A stretch of 64,000 nucleotides of DNA from Goodfellowiella coeruleoviolacea (GTDB lineage Bacteria > Actinomycetota > Actinomycetes > Mycobacteriales > Pseudonocardiaceae), in NCBI RefSeq assembly GCF_024171785.1, contig NZ_JAMTCK010000019.1, forward strand, positions 62,001 to 126,000, given 5' to 3'. Below, one piece after another: positions 61,663 to 64,000 of this stretch. The translations under genes were made by a program, and so were the position numbers. Each line of letters starts with the position of its first letter. The stretch's first letter is position 1. The notes beneath the pieces were generated by a model, which saw only the letters and a program-made list of their open reading frames with translations, was not told the DNA's origin and made no database searches.

Positions 61663-62610
61663 TCACACGGAGCTGAGCGCCGTTCCGAGCGACCGCAGCC
61701 GCGCGCGGATCTCCTCGCCGGCTTCGAGTTCGAACTCGCCGGCCAGCGCGCCGACAGCGACGACGTACTGGGTGACGACCGCGGCGCTCTCCGCGCTGAG
61801 CCGGATGACACAGCTCTCCGGGCCGGTGCTGGTGATCTCGCCGGGCACCGGGGCGAAGAGGGCGGCGCGGACCGATTCCGCTGACAGCGGCACGGTGAGC
61901 CGCGCGGTGTAGCGGTATGGCGCGCTCAGCAGCGACCGGGTCAGGTACTCCGCCGGGTCGTCCGCGGGCAGATCGCGTGCGGTGAACCGGTGGCCGGTGG
62001 GGTCGAGCTGGGTGATCCGGTCGACGCGGAAGACCCGCCAGTCCTCCCGGTGCACGTCGAAACCGAGCAGGTACCACAGTCCTTCCAGGGCGATCACGCT
62101 GTGCGGCTCGACGCGGCGGGTGCTGGGCGCACCGGATCGGCTGTGGTAGGCGAAGGTGACGAGTTCCCGTTCACTGCAGCAGAGCGCGAGCCTGGCGATG
62201 ACGGCGGGGTCAACGCGGGTCGTCGCGCGGCCGGAGTCGGCGGCGGTCGCGTTGGTGAGGGCGGCCAGCCGTGGCCGCAACCTCGTGGGAAGCAGCCGCT
62301 CCAGCTTCACCAGGGCCCGCGTCGAGGCGTCCTCGGCAAGGGAGTCGCCCGCGGCGGTCACCAGTCCGGCGGCCACCGCGATGGCCTCCTCGTCGTCGAG
62401 TTGCAGCGGCGGCAGCCTCTGCCCGGCACCCAACCGGTAGCCGCCGTGGCGACCCGTGGTCCCCGCCACGACGTAGTCGAGCCCGCGCAGCCGTTCCACG
62501 TCGCGACGCACGGTTCGAGTGGTGACGCCGAGTTTCGCCGCCAGTTCGGCACCGGACCACTCGGGTCTGCTCTGCAGCAGCGACAGCAGCCGCAGCAGTC
62601 GGGTTGGCAT
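61663..62610 (-). CDS. WYL-domain transcriptional regulator (DeoR-type HTH)
   Basis: A 315-aa regulator. Winged HTH: PTRLLRLLSLLQSRPEWSGAELAAKLGVTTRTVRRDVERLRGLDYVVAG. WYL domain (about 140-210): VTFAYHSRSGAPSTRRVEPHSVIALEGLWYLLGFDVHREDWRVFRVDRI. A C-terminal WCX-like extension follows. WYL proteins sense nucleic-acid or nucleotide ligands in some defence and DNA-repair settings, but this layout (divergent oxidase) is also common for metabolic control. ATG 62625 is an alternative start. Convergent with paralogue 3. Confidence 0.87.
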   Translation of the reverse strand: MPTRLLRLLSLLQSRPEWSGAELAAKLGVTTRTVRRDVERLRGLDYVVAGTTGRHGGYRLGAGQRLPPLQLDDEEAIAVAAGLVTAAGDSLAEDASTRALVKLERLLPTRLRPRLAALTNATAADSGRATTRVDPAVIARLALCCSERELVTFAYHSRSGAPSTRRVEPHSVIALEGLWYLLGFDVHREDWRVFRVDRITQLDPTGHRFTARDLPADDPAEYLTRSLLSAPYRYTARLTVPLSAESVRAALFAPVPGEITSTGPESCVIRLSAESAAVVTQYVVAVGALAGEFELEAGEEIRARLRSLGTALSSV

Positions 62611-62663
62611 GTCATGCCCTGTCATGTCCCACCACTCGTCCGGGTCCGCCACCGCATTGTGCG

Positions 62664-62702
62664 TTGAGGACTGACATTGAGGACCTGCACTGAGGACCTG
62701 AG
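62664..62702. promoter_or_regulatory. three 13-bp direct repeats in the WYL-oxidase divergent region
   Basis: TTGAGGACTGACA, TTGAGGACCTGCA and CTGAGGACCTGAG follow one another at 62664, 62677 and 62690. They lie between the WYL start (62610) and the oxidase -10 TACGAT (62720-62725), where an operator is expected. Confidence 0.6.
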
Positions 62703-62732
62703 GTGTCCGCAACCAATCCTACGATCCGCGCC

Positions 62733-64000
62733 ATGACCGAGAACAGGGATGATCTGATTTCTGCCGGAGCTACCTGGGACGACGTGGTCGGCGGTGCCGT
62801 GCGCCGACCCGACTCAGCCGGCTACGACGACGAGCGCGTCGGGTTCCAGCTGGTGGCGGCGCATCGGCCCGCGGTGGTCGTCGCGGCCAGGAACAGCGAC
62901 GACATCCGCGCCGCCGTCCGGTTCGCCGCCGCCGAAGGCGTCCCCGTCGCGGTGCAGGCCACCGGCCACGGGCTGGCCACCCCGCTCGACGGCACCGGCG
63001 TGCTGATCAGCACGCGGCGGATGACGGCGGTGACGGTCAACGCGGCGGAACGCACCGCGTGGGTCGAGGCCGGCGCGCGCTGGCGGGACGTGATCGACGC
63101 GGCCGGCCCGCACGGGCTCGCACCGCTGTCGGGAAGCCTGCCCGGTGTCGGCGCGGTCTCCTACACCCTCGGCGGCGGTGTCGGCCTGATGGCACGGCGG
63201 TACGGCTTCGCCGCCGACCACGTCCGGCGTATCGACCTCGTCACGGCCGACGGCCGCCTCCGCCGGGTGACCGCCACCGGTGACCCGGACCTGTTCTGGG
63301 CCCTGCGGGGTGGTGGCGGCAACTTCGGCGTGGTGACGGGGATGGAGATCGACCTCGTGCCGGTCGACCGGATCCACGGCGGCGGGCTCTTCTTCGACCT
63401 CGCACGCACGCCTGAGCTGGCGGCGGAGTGGTACCGGTGGACGGCCAGCCTGCCGGAGGAGATGACCTCGGCGGTGTCCATGCTGCCGTTCCCGGACCTG
63501 CCCGGGATACCTGAACCGCTGCGCGGCCGGCACGTCGGCCAGATCCAGATCGCCTTCCTCGGCTCGGCGAAGGACGGCGACGAGCTGGTGGCGCCGCTGC
63601 GCGCACTCGGACCGGTGTTCGACGGGCTCCAGGAGATCCCCTACGCCGAGTCCGCGGTGGTGTTCAACGAACCCGACCAGCCGCACGCCTACCAGGGGGA
63701 GAACCTGCTGCTGCGCGATGTCGAGCCGACCGGGCTTCCCGCGCTGACCACGCTGTCCGCTCCCACCAACCCGACGATGTGCGTGGTCGGCCTGCGCCAC
63801 CTCGGCGGCGCGCTCTCCCGTCCCCCGGCGGTCCCCAACTCGGTCGGCCACCGTGCTGCCGGCTACCTGCTGGGGGTGCTCTCACCGACGACGCCGAACC
63901 AGGTGGACGCGGTGCGCGCGATGCACGCCACGGCGCTGGAGCCCTGGTCGGCCCACGCGGTCGGGCGTTCGCTCAACTTCACGTTCGGCGCGGTGGACCA
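62733..64000 (+). CDS. FAD-linked oxidase (berberine-bridge-enzyme-like), partial
   Basis: The first 422 codons of an FAD-binding PF01565-type oxidoreductase; the 3' end lies outside the window. The FAD domain has VQATGHGLATPLDGTGVLISTRRM, VEAGARWRDVIDAAGPHGLAPLSGSLPGVGAVSYTLGGGVGLMARRYGFAADHVRRIDLVTADG and FWALRGGGGNFGVVTGMEIDLVP. The histidine in ATGHG is at the usual site of covalent FAD attachment, but the second (Cys) anchor is replaced (VSYTLGGG), so monocovalent or non-covalent FAD is likely. TACGAT lies 7 nt before the ATG. Divergent from the WYL regulator. Confidence 0.88.
   Translation, partial: MTENRDDLISAGATWDDVVGGAVRRPDSAGYDDERVGFQLVAAHRPAVVVAARNSDDIRAAVRFAAAEGVPVAVQATGHGLATPLDGTGVLISTRRMTAVTVNAAERTAWVEAGARWRDVIDAAGPHGLAPLSGSLPGVGAVSYTLGGGVGLMARRYGFAADHVRRIDLVTADGRLRRVTATGDPDLFWALRGGGGNFGVVTGMEIDLVPVDRIHGGGLFFDLARTPELAAEWYRWTASLPEEMTSAVSMLPFPDLPGIPEPLRGRHVGQIQIAFLGSAKDGDELVAPLRALGPVFDGLQEIPYAESAVVFNEPDQPHAYQGENLLLRDVEPTGLPALTTLSAPTNPTMCVVGLRHLGGALSRPPAVPNSVGHRAAGYLLGVLSPTTPNQVDAVRAMHATALEPWSAHAVGRSLNFTFGAVD

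Overview
The window is one continuous piece of a high-GC actinobacterial chromosome, most likely from the Pseudonocardiales (Pseudonocardiaceae-like). The evidence is the very high G+C, the meso-diaminopimelate-type MurE, two XRE-DUF5753/DUF397 cassettes, a ThyX that aligns end to end with the mycobacterial enzyme as I remember it, and a gene order (thyX, dapA, rnj, ftsK, argA-type GNAT, rimO, pgsA, cinA, clgR, pspA, pspM) that matches the mycobacterial/streptomycete backbone. Many genes have a TAnnnT -10 hexamer only 6-8 nt before the start codon, so leaderless transcription looks common. I saw no tRNA, rRNA, CRISPR array, insertion sequence or prophage.

Layout. 1-9.6 kb (minus strand): the dcw division/cell-wall cluster mraZ, rsmH, ftsL-like, class B PBP, murE, murF and the first codons of mraY. 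It is interrupted between the PBP and murE by an XRE/DUF397 cassette and a small orphan gene. 10.1-15.3 kb (plus): MoxR ATPase, DUF58 protein and transglutaminase-like membrane protein. 15.6-23.8 kb: accessory genes, namely DUF3040, dinB under a perfect LexA-type box, a PIG-L deacetylase, a methyltransferase and orphan ParA in divergent orientation, a LysE exporter, a Nei glycosylase, and a SnoaL-like protein with an ArsR-type regulator. 24-26.4 kb: pyrD and an NCS2 nucleobase transporter, convergent.

26.6-32.9 kb is an envelope-stress block: pspM, pspA, clgR, cinA, pgsA, rimO, with a divergent GNAT. Both clgR and pspA have extracytoplasmic-sigma-type promoters (GGAAC and CGTT elements with the same 16-nt spacer), and a dyad with a ClgR-like CGC-N5-GCG core overlaps the clgR promoter. 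33-36.3 kb: a secreted phospholipase A2 whose ribosome binding site lies in a hairpin, a membrane-anchored hypothetical, and a TetR regulator sharing an operator-like sequence with the next dehydrogenase gene. 36.3-43.4 kb: ftsK, an acyltransferase, an EamA transporter, and a LysR regulator with an MFS exporter and a perfect T-N11-A dyad between them. 43.5-50 kb (minus): RNase J, DapA, a TIGR03085-type protein, a membrane Ser/Thr kinase, an ACT-domain protein and ThyX.

50.2-64 kb is accessory: an RHH protein with twin TGACGTCA palindromes plus DUF4097; an unknown protein with a YcaQ-type glycosylase; a GNAT and small membrane proteins; a P-loop kinase-like protein divergent from an array of three paralogous helical-repeat proteins. 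The second XRE/DUF397 cassette sits inside that array. The window closes with a WYL regulator divergent from a truncated FAD-linked oxidase, with three 13-bp direct repeats between them.

Intergenic DNA is unusually rich in short tandem repeats (10, 14, 16, 20 and 24 nt periods). A 58-bp repeat occurs twice, 29 kb apart, in inverted orientation.
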